This document shows positions 54,832 to 63,497 of a stretch of 64,000 nucleotides of DNA, piece by piece. The DNA lies in assembly GCA_035353175.1 (NCBI GenBank), contig DAOPZC010000012.1, forward strand, positions 1 through 64,000. The letters run 5' to 3'. This DNA is from DAOPZC01 sp035353175. Lineage in GTDB: Bacteria > Verrucomicrobiota > Kiritimatiellia > RFP12 > UBA1067. Numbering within the stretch: position 1 is the stretch's first letter; the number at the start of each line of letters is the position of its first letter. The position numbers and the translations under genes were made by a program. The notes under the pieces are model-generated. The model was not told the origin of the DNA. It did not search any database and saw only the letters and a list, made by a program, of their open reading frames with translations.

Positions 54832-55785
54832 ATGAGACAACGACTGCTGACGGTGTTCGGTGCGCTTTGTGCGGGCCTGTGCGTGGCAGGAAACGGGACG
54901 CAAGCCTCGGCTTTCCAGCCGAAAGGGCACAACGCGTGGGATTTCTGGTTCGCGAAAGCGGGCGACACGTACCACGCCTTCTATCTCGAATACCCGGACA
55001 CGGCGGCGATGCCCGACCAGTCGCGCCGCCACGGCGGACAGTGGGTGGGGCATGCGTCTTCAAAAGACCTCGTTCATTGGACGGAGCATGCAAACGCGCT
55101 GAAAGAAGCTCCGGCGCGCGGCATCGCCACCGGCAGCTGTGTGCGCGATGGCGACCGCTGGGCCATGCTGCTCACCTATCAGGGCTTCACGCTGGCCGAG
55201 AGCGACGACCTTGAGCACTGGCGCTGGAAAGGGAAAGCCCAGTTTCCTGCGGAGCTGAGCGCCGAGTGGAAGGGCGAACGGCTCGCGTTCCGTATGCTGG
55301 CTGACCCCTTCGTCTATCCCGAAAAGATCGACGGCTGGTGGTATGCGGCGATCAACTCGCAGATCGTCGGCGCGCCTAAAGAAACGTCCGGCGCGCAGGT
55401 GCTCATGCGCTCGCGCGATCTTCTCCAGTGGGAGACACATCGAGTCATCTGTTACCCCCAGTGCTTCGAGCGGATCGAGACCGCGCAATTCTGGGAAAAG
55501 AACGGCAAGTGGTATTTGCACTTCGGCGGCGCGGGCGGCAAAGGCGGCTCACACGTCTATGTCGCGGACCGCTTCGACGGGCCTTACGAGGAGCGGCCGT
55601 GGTCGCGGATGGAACTGCCCTGCGTCGGCTCCTTCTACTTGGGGAAACGCGTGGTTGCGTCCGACGGGACAGATGTCTTCCTGGCGGGACAGGGATACGC
55701 CGGGCTCTCGCTGCCGATCAGGATGGCCTATTTGCCGGATGGCACGGTTTTGTTCGGGAATCTTAATGGAACTGGGCCTCGCTGA
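54832..55785 (+). CDS. Single-domain GH32/GH43-superfamily propeller protein, exported
   Basis: A 317-residue exported protein that is essentially one five-bladed propeller, without the C-terminal sandwich of GH32. Its first blade reads PKGHNAWDFWFAKAGDTYH, then SKDLVHWTEH, the common phrase of GH32/43/68 and GH130-like folds. A candidate acid is Glu in CFERIETAQFW, and MLADPFVYPEKIDGWWY supplies a DP motif. The opening GHNAW is shared with the preceding protein, suggesting paralogy. A signal peptide runs from MRQRLLTVFG to AGLCVAG. The start at 54832 follows GTGAGGTGAAG. It is smaller than typical GH32 (about 500), so it may be a minimal fructosidase or a different retaining/inverting activity. 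Confidence 0.65.
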   Translation: MRQRLLTVFGALCAGLCVAGNGTQASAFQPKGHNAWDFWFAKAGDTYHAFYLEYPDTAAMPDQSRRHGGQWVGHASSKDLVHWTEHANALKEAPARGIATGSCVRDGDRWAMLLTYQGFTLAESDDLEHWRWKGKAQFPAELSAEWKGERLAFRMLADPFVYPEKIDGWWYAAINSQIVGAPKETSGAQVLMRSRDLLQWETHRVICYPQCFERIETAQFWEKNGKWYLHFGGAGGKGGSHVYVADRFDGPYEERPWSRMELPCVGSFYLGKRVVASDGTDVFLAGQGYAGLSLPIRMAYLPDGTVLFGNLNGTGPR

Positions 55786-55867
55786 TATCCTAAGAAAAAA
55801 ATGCCTTTGCGCTTTAATTAGAAAATGAGTAAATATCCCTGCCATGACTAAAGCACAGGGGGGCACC

Positions 55868-57319
55868 ATGAGGGAACGAACGGTTTTAACGTGCTTCGCG
55901 ATCAAACGCGCGGGGATATTAGCCGAATTGATGGTTTTGTCGGTGATTTCGCCGGCAACGCTTCACGCCGCAGACGTGCGGGCGGCGAAGCCAAATATTC
56001 TTCATATCCATGCTGACGATCACCGGGCGGACGGCCTGCATGCGCTGGGCAATCCGGTGCTCCGTACCCCCAATCTCGATTCGCTCGTTGATCACGGTGT
56101 GACCTTTACGCGTTGCTACACAATGGGATCGATGGTCGGTGCGGTCTGTACGCCGAGCCGTACGATGATGCTCTCCGGACGATCATGGCAACGCATGCCG
56201 GGCGCGCCGGCGGCGGCAGCGAATGCGGCCGATCCTGTGACGTTCCTCCCGCGCGTCATGACGGCTGCCGGCTATCAAACCTGGCACATGGGCAAGAAGA
56301 GCAACGGTTTCCCGGCGGGCCTGCGAGAGTTTGAGACCAGCGTTATTGACGATGCACAAGGCTCAACGCCGGAGACGGATCGCGCCCACTGCTGCCAGCG
56401 ACTCGCCGACCGCACGATTGAGTTCCTCAAGTCGCGTGCGGCCAGCCACGAGACCAGACCCTTTTTCATCTACCTTGCGCCACCCGTCCCGCATGACCCT
56501 CGCTCCGCCGAACCGCAGTTTCACAAGATTTATGATCCGGCCAAGATCCCGCTCTCGCCCGCCTTCCTGCCACAGCATCCTTTCGACAATGGCGAGATGA
56601 CCGTGCGCGACGAGAAGCTGGCTCCTTGGCCGCGCACGCCAGAGGACACCCAACGTCAGAATGCCGACTATGATTCGTGCGTCACCGGACTCGATTTTCA
56701 CGTGGGGCGCATCTTCGCCGAATTGAAAGCGAGCGGGCAGTGGGACAGCACGATCATCATTTTCAGCGGCGACAACGGACTCTCTCTCGGTGAGCATGGC
56801 CTTTTTGGGAAACAGAATCTCTATGAGTATGGCGGTATGCATGTCCCACTCGTCATCGCCGGTCCCGGTATTCCAAAGGGCAGGAGTGAGGCGTTTGTTT
56901 ACCTCATGGATTTGTTTCCGACCTGTGCAGAGTTCGCCGGTGCGGAAACACCCGCAGGCGTCGAGGGAATGAGCTTGGTGCCTCTCTTGCGTGGAAAGAA
57001 CGCAAAACGCCGCGATGTGCTCTATACGGGGTACCGCGACTGCCAGCGCGCCCTCCGTGATGATCGCTGGAAAATCATCCGATATCCGCTTGTGGATCGG
57101 GTTCAGCTTTTTGACCTCAGCGCGGATCCCCATGAGCTGACCAATCTCGCCGATCAGCCTGAGCATGCGGCCAAGGTCGAAGAATTGACGGCTCGGCTGG
57201 CGAAGGAAATGGCCCTTTATGCGGATCCTTGCCCGCTGACCGTCGATCATCCAAAACCCGCCGAATGGTTGCCCCCTGCGCGTGAGAAGATGCCGACCAA
57301 GGATACGGATAAAAGATGA
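55868..57319 (+). CDS. Sulfatase (S1 type), exported
   Basis: A 483-residue sulfate ester hydrolase. The formylglycine motif is C94-T-P-S-R98, in VGAVCTPSRTMMLSG, a textbook match. The metal-site HADDHRADG segment (near residues 48-56) precedes it, and FSGDNGLSLGEHGL carries the second metal ligands. A signal peptide covers the first 35 residues or so. ATG 55868 is chosen over 55844 because GGGGGG lies five bases upstream. The stop codon overlaps the start of the next sulfatase (ATGA), so both are made together. It requires an anSME/FGE maturase encoded elsewhere. Confidence 0.9.
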   Translation: MRERTVLTCFAIKRAGILAELMVLSVISPATLHAADVRAAKPNILHIHADDHRADGLHALGNPVLRTPNLDSLVDHGVTFTRCYTMGSMVGAVCTPSRTMMLSGRSWQRMPGAPAAAANAADPVTFLPRVMTAAGYQTWHMGKKSNGFPAGLREFETSVIDDAQGSTPETDRAHCCQRLADRTIEFLKSRAASHETRPFFIYLAPPVPHDPRSAEPQFHKIYDPAKIPLSPAFLPQHPFDNGEMTVRDEKLAPWPRTPEDTQRQNADYDSCVTGLDFHVGRIFAELKASGQWDSTIIIFSGDNGLSLGEHGLFGKQNLYEYGGMHVPLVIAGPGIPKGRSEAFVYLMDLFPTCAEFAGAETPAGVEGMSLVPLLRGKNAKRRDVLYTGYRDCQRALRDDRWKIIRYPLVDRVQLFDLSADPHELTNLADQPEHAAKVEELTARLAKEMALYADPCPLTVDHPKPAEWLPPAREKMPTKDTDKR

Positions 57320-58845
57320 AAAGCATATTTCACGTCCTTGCCATGTTACCGTTCGTTTCCGTTTCGCTGGTCGCGTTTGGTGCGGCTGATGCTCTGGCGA
57401 GACCGCCCAACATCCTTCTCGTCATGCCCGATGACCTGGGGTACGGCGACTATTCGTGTCTCGGCAATCCCGTGATGAAAACGCCGAGAGTGGACTCTTT
57501 CGCGAAGCAGAGTGTCCGGTTTACGGATTTCCATGTCAGCCCGACATGCGCGCCCACGCGTTCGGCGTTGATGAGCGGACGTCACGAGTTCAAGAATGGC
57601 GTGACTCACACGATCTTCGAACGCGAGCGCATGTCATTGAAAACCATTACGATCGCACAAGTGTTGAAGACGGCGGGTTACACCACAGGCTTTTTTGGAA
57701 AATGGCATCTCGGCGATGAGGCGGCTTATCAGCCCGATCAGCGGGGGTTTGACGAGGTCTTTGTCCATGGCGGCGGCGGCATCGGACAGACGTATCCGGG
57801 GTCGTGTGGCGATGTGCCTGGGAACATGTATCAGAACCCGACACTGCTGCACAACGGTACCTTTGAAAAGACGAGGGGATATTGTACGGATCTGTTTTTT
57901 GGTCAAGCCATCGCTTGGATGGACAGAAAACGGGAAGGCGACGCTCCGTTTTTCGCCTGCATTTCGCTCAATGTCGCGCATGAGCCGCTGCAGTGTCCGG
58001 AGGAGAATTACCAACACTATGCAGGCAAAGTTCCTGAAAAGGTCGCCCGCTTTTACGGCATGATCGAAACGGTGGACCAAAACTTCGGACGGCTGCTCGC
58101 AAAGCTCAAGGAATGGGATATCGAAAAAAATACGCTCGTCATCTTCATCGGCTCGGACAACGGCGGTTATGCGCCTGCCTGCAAAGTGTTTAATGCGGGC
58201 ATGCGTGGCAACAAGGGGACCCCCTATCAGGGCGGTACGCGCGCACCGAGCTTTTGGCGATGGCCCGCCGCTTTTCAGGGCGGGCGCGACGAGCCTGCGC
58301 TGACGGCGCATATTGACATTTTCCCTACGCTCGCCGCCATTGCCGGAGTGCCGATGAACGGTCCGCTTGCGGCGCAGGTTGAGGGACGAAGCCTTTTGCC
58401 GTTGCTTCTGAAAGAGAAAGCCGAATGGGCGGACCGTTTTTTGGTCACGCACGTCGGTCGCTGGGCGCGCGGAAAATGTGCAGAGTCAAAGAATGATAAA
58501 TGTTCCATTCGCAACAGCCGTTATACGCTGGTGAACAATCAGGAGCTTTACGATCTGAAAACCGATTATGGCGAGACCCGGAATGTCATTGCCGACCACC
58601 CGGAAGAGGCCGCCAAATTGCGCACAGCCTATGACCAATGGTGGAATGACGTCCTGCCGTTGCTTGTGAACGAGACCGCTATCGGCCCCAAGGTGAATCC
58701 GTTCAAAGAGCGTTACTGGAAACAATTCGGAGGGGGGCCCACACCGGAAGAGCTGGTGCAGATGGATCCTCTTCGCATCGACATCGGCGGAGCGTCGCAA
58801 CAGGGCGCGGAAATAAATCAGATTCATAAAGCATCGACACCTTGA
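57316..58845 (+). CDS. Arylsulfatase-A-like sulfatase, exported
   Basis: A 509-residue sulfatase. The motif is C78-A-P-T-R82 (SPTCAPTRSALMSGRH), followed by GYTTGFFGKWHLGD, a phrase typical of the arylsulfatase A group. VMPDDLGYGD supplies the first metal aspartates, and IGSDNGGYAP the later ones. A signal peptide occupies about the first 28 residues. It begins inside the stop of the preceding sulfatase gene. Having two different subfamilies coupled suggests stepwise removal of sulfates in different positions, or on different residues, of the same glycan. Confidence 0.92.
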   Translation: MKSIFHVLAMLPFVSVSLVAFGAADALARPPNILLVMPDDLGYGDYSCLGNPVMKTPRVDSFAKQSVRFTDFHVSPTCAPTRSALMSGRHEFKNGVTHTIFERERMSLKTITIAQVLKTAGYTTGFFGKWHLGDEAAYQPDQRGFDEVFVHGGGGIGQTYPGSCGDVPGNMYQNPTLLHNGTFEKTRGYCTDLFFGQAIAWMDRKREGDAPFFACISLNVAHEPLQCPEENYQHYAGKVPEKVARFYGMIETVDQNFGRLLAKLKEWDIEKNTLVIFIGSDNGGYAPACKVFNAGMRGNKGTPYQGGTRAPSFWRWPAAFQGGRDEPALTAHIDIFPTLAAIAGVPMNGPLAAQVEGRSLLPLLLKEKAEWADRFLVTHVGRWARGKCAESKNDKCSIRNSRYTLVNNQELYDLKTDYGETRNVIADHPEEAAKLRTAYDQWWNDVLPLLVNETAIGPKVNPFKERYWKQFGGGPTPEELVQMDPLRIDIGGASQQGAEINQIHKASTP

Positions 58846-58911
58846 AAGCAGATGGAGCCTTCCTGTGATTTGGATAAGGACAATGAAAAACGCGATTGGG
58901 GGACAACGACC

Positions 58912-61059
58912 ATGAGAGTGTGGTTCGGATGGGTGGCCGCTTGTGGCCTGATGGAAACACTGTGTGTTCGGGGTGATGAAATAGTGCTCGCCGATTTCGA
59001 GGGCGCCACCTACGGCGAATGGACGGCCGAGGGGCAGGCGTTCGGTAAAGGGCCCGCTCGCGGCACGCTGCCTCGTCAGGGACGGGTCGAAGGTTTTGAA
59101 GGCAAAGGGCTGGTCAATTCCTATCTGGGCGGCGATGGCACAACCGGCACGTTGACCTCGCCGTCGTTTACGGTCGAACGTCCTTACATCCGTTTCCTGA
59201 TCGGCGGGGGTGGCTGGAAAGACAAGACCTGCATGAACCTGCTGGTGGACGGCCAGATCGTGCGTACGGCGACGGGCCCCAATGTGGTGCCCGGCGGCAG
59301 CGAGGCGCTTGAGCCCGCGTCGTGGGACGTCACGGACCTCATCGGCAAGAAGGCTCAGATTCAGATCGTCGATAACGCGACGGGTGGCTGGGGGCATATC
59401 AACGTCGACCGGATCGTCGCGTGCGACCGCGTGCCGCCTCCGCCACAGAAGAATGTGACACGCGAACTGGCGGCGGACAAGCGCTGGCTGCTCCTGCCGG
59501 TCAAGAGCGGCGGCAAGAAGTGCAAAATGGAGGTCCGCGCGGGTGTTGAGGTGCTGCGTTTCTTCGACATCGAATTGGCCGAGGGCGAGCCCGACTGGTG
59601 GGCGCCGCTCGATGTGGGCGCGTGGCGGGGCAAGCCCCTGACGCTATGGGTCGACCGGCTGTCCGCCGATTCGAAGGGACTGGTGAGCGTCAGGACTTCG
59701 GACGAGTCCGTGCCGCAAGATGGGCTCTACCGCGAGCCGCTGCGGCCGCAAGTCCACTTCTCGCCGCGGCGCGGCTGGAACAACGACCCGAACGGTCTGG
59801 TTTTTTTCAACGGCGAGTATCACCTCTTCTTCCAGCACAACCCGTACGGCGTGAACTGGGGCAATATGCATTGGGGCCACGCGGTCAGCAAGGACCTCGT
59901 GCGCTGGACGGAACTCGAGGAGGCGCTCTATCCCGACGCGCTGGGACCGATGTTCAGCGGCAGCGCGGTGGTGGACCTTCAGAACACGAGCGGGTTCGGC
60001 AAGGACGGAAAGCCGCCGCTGGTGCTGATCTATACGGCGGCGGGCAACCCTGCCACGCAGTGTCTCGCCTACAGCCTCGACGGCCGCACCTTCACCAAGT
60101 ACGGCGGCAATCCCGTGGTCAAAAACATCTCGGGCGGCAACCGCGACCCGAAGGTCATTTGGCACGCGCCGACCAAACGCTGGATCATGGCGCTCTACGT
60201 CGGCTGGGGCGAGAAGCGCCACACCGTGCAGTTCCTCTCCTCGCCGAATCTGCGCGAGTGGAGCGCACTCTCGACCGTCGAGGGCGACCGCGACGGCGGC
60301 CGCTTCCTGTACGAGTGTCCCGACTTTTTCGAGTTGCCGGTCGCCGGAGGGACGGGCAGCCGCTGGGTGCTTTCCGCGGCGGACGGCCAGTACGCGGTCG
60401 GCGTGTTTGACGGCAAGACCTTCACGCTCGAGTCTGAACGGTTGAAAGGGCATTGCGGCCGTGCGTATTACGCGGCGCAGACCTTCAGCGACCTGCCCGA
60501 CGGCCGACGCGTGCTGATCGGCTGGCTGCAGGCGCCCTCGCCGGGCATGCCCTTCAACCAGGGCATGACGCTGCCGCAGGAGTTGGGTTTGACCGCGACG
60601 CCGGAAGGCGTGCGCCTCACGCACCGGCCAGTCAAGGAGCTGGACACTTTGCGAGAGCGGACGCAGCGGTTCGGGCCTGTTGATGTGGCCGCGGGCGGGC
60701 CTGATCCGCTGTCGGGCTTCGAGGCGGAACTTGTGGAACTGCGGGTGTTGTGCGAGGTCTCGGCGGACGCGGTTGTGGCGTTTGACCTGCGCGGTGTGCC
60801 GCTGCGCTACGATGCGGCCACACAAGAGCTGACGATTGCGAGGCACAAGGCGGCGTGGCCTGCTAAGGACGGCAAGCTGGGACTGGTTGTTTACGTGGAC
60901 CGTACCTGCGTCGAGGTTTTTTCGCAGGACGGACTGCACTATGCGCCCGTGGCCGTGATCCCTGAGGAGGCCGTGAAGCGTGTCTCGGTGACGGTCGAAA
61001 AAGGGGCGGTCAAGGCTTTGCGTGGCGAAGCCTACGAGTTGAGATCGGTTTGGAAGTAG
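58912..61059 (+). CDS. GH32 fructan beta-fructosidase (levanase/inulinase type), exported
   Basis: A 715-residue exported hydrolase releasing fructose from beta-fructans such as levan, inulin or sucrose. All three GH32 catalytic motifs are present: nucleophile D292 in WNNDPNGL, transition-state stabiliser D412 in RDPKV, and acid/base E468 in YECPDFFELP. An N-terminal beta-sandwich of about 250 residues (LADFEGATYGEWTAEGQAFG at its start) is the extension found in Bacteroidota and Verrucomicrobiota levanases. The C-terminal sandwich ends near residue 715. ATG 58912 has GGGGGA upstream and starts the signal peptide. This is the anchor for calling the operon a fructan system. Confidence 0.95.
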   Translation: MRVWFGWVAACGLMETLCVRGDEIVLADFEGATYGEWTAEGQAFGKGPARGTLPRQGRVEGFEGKGLVNSYLGGDGTTGTLTSPSFTVERPYIRFLIGGGGWKDKTCMNLLVDGQIVRTATGPNVVPGGSEALEPASWDVTDLIGKKAQIQIVDNATGGWGHINVDRIVACDRVPPPPQKNVTRELAADKRWLLLPVKSGGKKCKMEVRAGVEVLRFFDIELAEGEPDWWAPLDVGAWRGKPLTLWVDRLSADSKGLVSVRTSDESVPQDGLYREPLRPQVHFSPRRGWNNDPNGLVFFNGEYHLFFQHNPYGVNWGNMHWGHAVSKDLVRWTELEEALYPDALGPMFSGSAVVDLQNTSGFGKDGKPPLVLIYTAAGNPATQCLAYSLDGRTFTKYGGNPVVKNISGGNRDPKVIWHAPTKRWIMALYVGWGEKRHTVQFLSSPNLREWSALSTVEGDRDGGRFLYECPDFFELPVAGGTGSRWVLSAADGQYAVGVFDGKTFTLESERLKGHCGRAYYAAQTFSDLPDGRRVLIGWLQAPSPGMPFNQGMTLPQELGLTATPEGVRLTHRPVKELDTLRERTQRFGPVDVAAGGPDPLSGFEAELVELRVLCEVSADAVVAFDLRGVPLRYDAATQELTIARHKAAWPAKDGKLGLVVYVDRTCVEVFSQDGLHYAPVAVIPEEAVKRVSVTVEKGAVKALRGEAYELRSVWK

Positions 61060-61237
61060 ACGCGTTTTTGACTGGGGGGACGCACGCCAGCGCGAGTCGC
61101 ATCCGAGTTGCGCCGGGGATGGCCTCCGTGGTACCCGGCGGTTCACGAAGGCGTTCGCCCGTGTTCCAGGCATGAACGCCTCGATGGCGGACGCGTGTGA
61201 TTTCTGATAAGTTGGGACTCAGCAAAGGGAATGCACG

Positions 61238-62143
61238 ATGTTGGATTTGGTAGCGTTCGGCGAAATCCTGTGGGACGTGATCGACGGCGAGACGCACATC
61301 GGCGGGGCGCCATTCAATTTGGCGGCGCACGCGGTGCGGTGCGGTCTGCGCGCGGCCGTGGTCTCGTGTGTCGGCGACGACAACTTGGGACGAGCCGCCT
61401 TGGCCGAGATGAGCCGTTTAGGCGTGGACCGGCGCTGGACGGCTGTGGATCTGCTTCATCCAACCGGCACCGTCTCCGTGAAACTTGATGGCGGCCAGCC
61501 GACCTATACGATCCACGAAGGCGTGGCATGGGATTTCATTCAGACGTCCGAAGAGGCGCTTCAGACACTGGCGAAAGAACGGCCCCGCGCTTTTTGTTTT
61601 GGCACGTTGGCGCAACGGAGTGACGTATCGCGGAACACGCTTTTTCGGTTGCTGGATCAGTTTGCGTTTACGGAAGTCTTTTACGATGTGAACCTACGGC
61701 AAAAATTTTGGTCCGGGGCTGCTGTCGCTGCGGGATTGGAGCGCGCGACTCTGGTCAAGGTGAACGACGACGAGGCGCGGGTATTGGGAGGCTTGCTGTT
61801 CAGCGGAGCCTGCACACCGGAGGCGTTCGCGCGGGCGGTGGTGGACCGGTACCCGGTGCGGGCGGTCATCGTGACGCTGGGGGCTGACGGCTGCCTCGTG
61901 TGCGAGCGCGACAAAGAGACGGCGGAGCGCTGTTCGGGCATCAGGGTCAAAGTGGTGGATGCAGTGGGGGCGGGCGACGCCTTCTCTGCCGCGTTTTTGT
62001 CGGCCTGGCTCAAAGGGGCCGGTGCGGCCGAGGCGGCGCTGGCGGGCAATCGGCGCGGTGCATGGGTGGCTTCGCGCCGGGGCGCGGTGCCGGAAGAAGA
62101 CGATGCGGGGAGGTTGTGTGGACACGGAAACTCTTCTCATTGA
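61238..62143 (+). CDS. PfkB-family carbohydrate kinase, probable fructokinase
   Basis: A 301-residue cytoplasmic kinase. It has the N-terminal GGAPFNLAAH substrate-binding signature, typical of fructokinases, and the C-terminal PfkB signature DAVGAGDAFSAAF with catalytic D247. It would phosphorylate fructose entering via the MFS porter to fructose 6-phosphate (or 1-phosphate, less likely). The gene begins 178 bases after the GH32 gene, the largest gap in the run; a 7-bp inverted repeat (GGCGTTC/GAACGCC, 61150-61180) lies in it. The last 30 residues overlap the start of the next gene, and the tail (GRLCGHGNSSH) looks run-on. Confidence 0.9.
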   Translation: MLDLVAFGEILWDVIDGETHIGGAPFNLAAHAVRCGLRAAVVSCVGDDNLGRAALAEMSRLGVDRRWTAVDLLHPTGTVSVKLDGGQPTYTIHEGVAWDFIQTSEEALQTLAKERPRAFCFGTLAQRSDVSRNTLFRLLDQFAFTEVFYDVNLRQKFWSGAAVAAGLERATLVKVNDDEARVLGGLLFSGACTPEAFARAVVDRYPVRAVIVTLGADGCLVCERDKETAERCSGIRVKVVDAVGAGDAFSAAFLSAWLKGAGAAEAALAGNRRGAWVASRRGAVPEEDDAGRLCGHGNSSH

Positions 62144-63437
62144 TGCGTTCAAAGCGGGCGTCGAATCCGTCAGGCCCGATCGGTTGATCAGGGATTGCGT
62201 GAGCTTTTCAGGCGACAGTCTGACAGTCTGTGGAAATGTTTTTCCGGTAAACGAAACGGGGCGTCTCTGGGTCGTCGGGGCCGGCAAAGCTTCGGCGCTG
62301 ATGGCGCAGGAAGTCGAGAGAATACTGGGCGACCGCATCTCTGGCGGTGCGGTGGTGGTGAAGTACGGCCATGCGGTGTCTTGCCGACGGGTCGACATCT
62401 TGGAAGCCGGACATCCCTATCCCGATCTGGCGGGCGTCGAAGCGACGCGCCGGATTGTCCGGCTGTGCCACGAGGCGGGTGAGGACGACCTGGTGCTTCT
62501 TCTGCTCTCGGGCGGAGGTTCTGCGTTACTGGCCGACTATCCCGAAAAGAGCTCGTTGGATGAGGTGGCCGCGCTCTCGAAGCTGCTTGTCAATTCCGGC
62601 GCGGATATCCGCGAAATCAATGCGGTCCGGAAGCACCTGAGCGGCGTCAAGGGCGGACAGCTCGCACGATTGGCCTATCCGGCGCGTGTGGTGAGCCTGA
62701 TTCTTTCAGATGTGGTCGGTGATCCTTTGGACGTGATCGCTTCCGGCCCTACGGTCGCCGATGCGTCAACGTTTGCGGATGCGGTCGAGGTTTGCAGACG
62801 GTATGGAATCGCGCCGCATGCACCACCCGCGTTGATGCGGCGTTTGTCGAACGGCGTCGCAGGGCTTTTGCCCGAAACGCCGAAAGACGGCGATCCCGGA
62901 CTCTCCAGAACGGTGAATTTCTTGATCGGCGCGAACCGTAAGGCATTGGAGGCCTCGCTGGCTTTTCTCCATACCCGGGGCGTCGCGGGTGAGATCGTTA
63001 CGGACCGTCTCGCAGGCGGCACCGAAGCGGCTGCGGAACAGATCGTGGCGATGGCGGTCGGGCGTTCTGCGCGCGAACGCGCCGGTTCCGGGCCCTATGC
63101 CTTGCTGTTCGGCGGCGAGACGACGCTGACCGTGACGGGGGCTGGACTGGGAGGCCGCAATCAGCATCTCGCGTTGAAGGCGGCGCAGCTGCTGAATGGC
63201 CGGCACGGCGTGACGCTTCTCGCGGCAGGAACTGACGGGACGGACGGTCCGACCGACATGGCCGGGGGCGTCGTGGACGGCGAGACGTGGACGCGGGCGC
63301 AGTCCCAGGGCGTGGACGCAGCAGATAAACTTCGTTCATTCGACTCGTATTCGTTCTTCCTCTCGGTCGGCGGCCACGTTTATACTGGCCCTACGTTGAC
63401 GAATGTCATGGATCTGGTGTTTGTTTTGGTTCAGTGA
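62118..63437 (+). CDS. Glycerate 2-kinase (GckA/MOFRL family)
   Basis: A 439-residue kinase converting D-glycerate to 2-phosphoglycerate. It shows WVVGAGKASALMAQEVE near the start, LLLSGGGSALLADYP, VRKHLSGVKGGQLA, SDVVGDPLDVIASGPT and, at the end, the MOFRL domain (ALLFGGETTLTVTGAGLGGRNQH, given here only in outline, and AGTDGTDGPTDMAGG). The start is a GTG at 62118 with GGGGAGG upstream; no in-frame ATG lies near, and this start overlaps the kinase gene by 26 bases, implying coupling. How glycerate arises from fructan breakdown is unclear; an oxidised sugar or sugar-acid branch is possible. Confidence 0.9.
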   Translation: MDTETLLIDAFKAGVESVRPDRLIRDCVSFSGDSLTVCGNVFPVNETGRLWVVGAGKASALMAQEVERILGDRISGGAVVVKYGHAVSCRRVDILEAGHPYPDLAGVEATRRIVRLCHEAGEDDLVLLLLSGGGSALLADYPEKSSLDEVAALSKLLVNSGADIREINAVRKHLSGVKGGQLARLAYPARVVSLILSDVVGDPLDVIASGPTVADASTFADAVEVCRRYGIAPHAPPALMRRLSNGVAGLLPETPKDGDPGLSRTVNFLIGANRKALEASLAFLHTRGVAGEIVTDRLAGGTEAAAEQIVAMAVGRSARERAGSGPYALLFGGETTLTVTGAGLGGRNQHLALKAAQLLNGRHGVTLLAAGTDGTDGPTDMAGGVVDGETWTRAQSQGVDAADKLRSFDSYSFFLSVGGHVYTGPTLTNVMDLVFVLVQ

Positions 63438-63497
63438 CCGTCTTGGGGGTTGGGGGCCGTCGTGGTGTCGGAATCCCCAGTGGAAGGGGGCGAGGCG

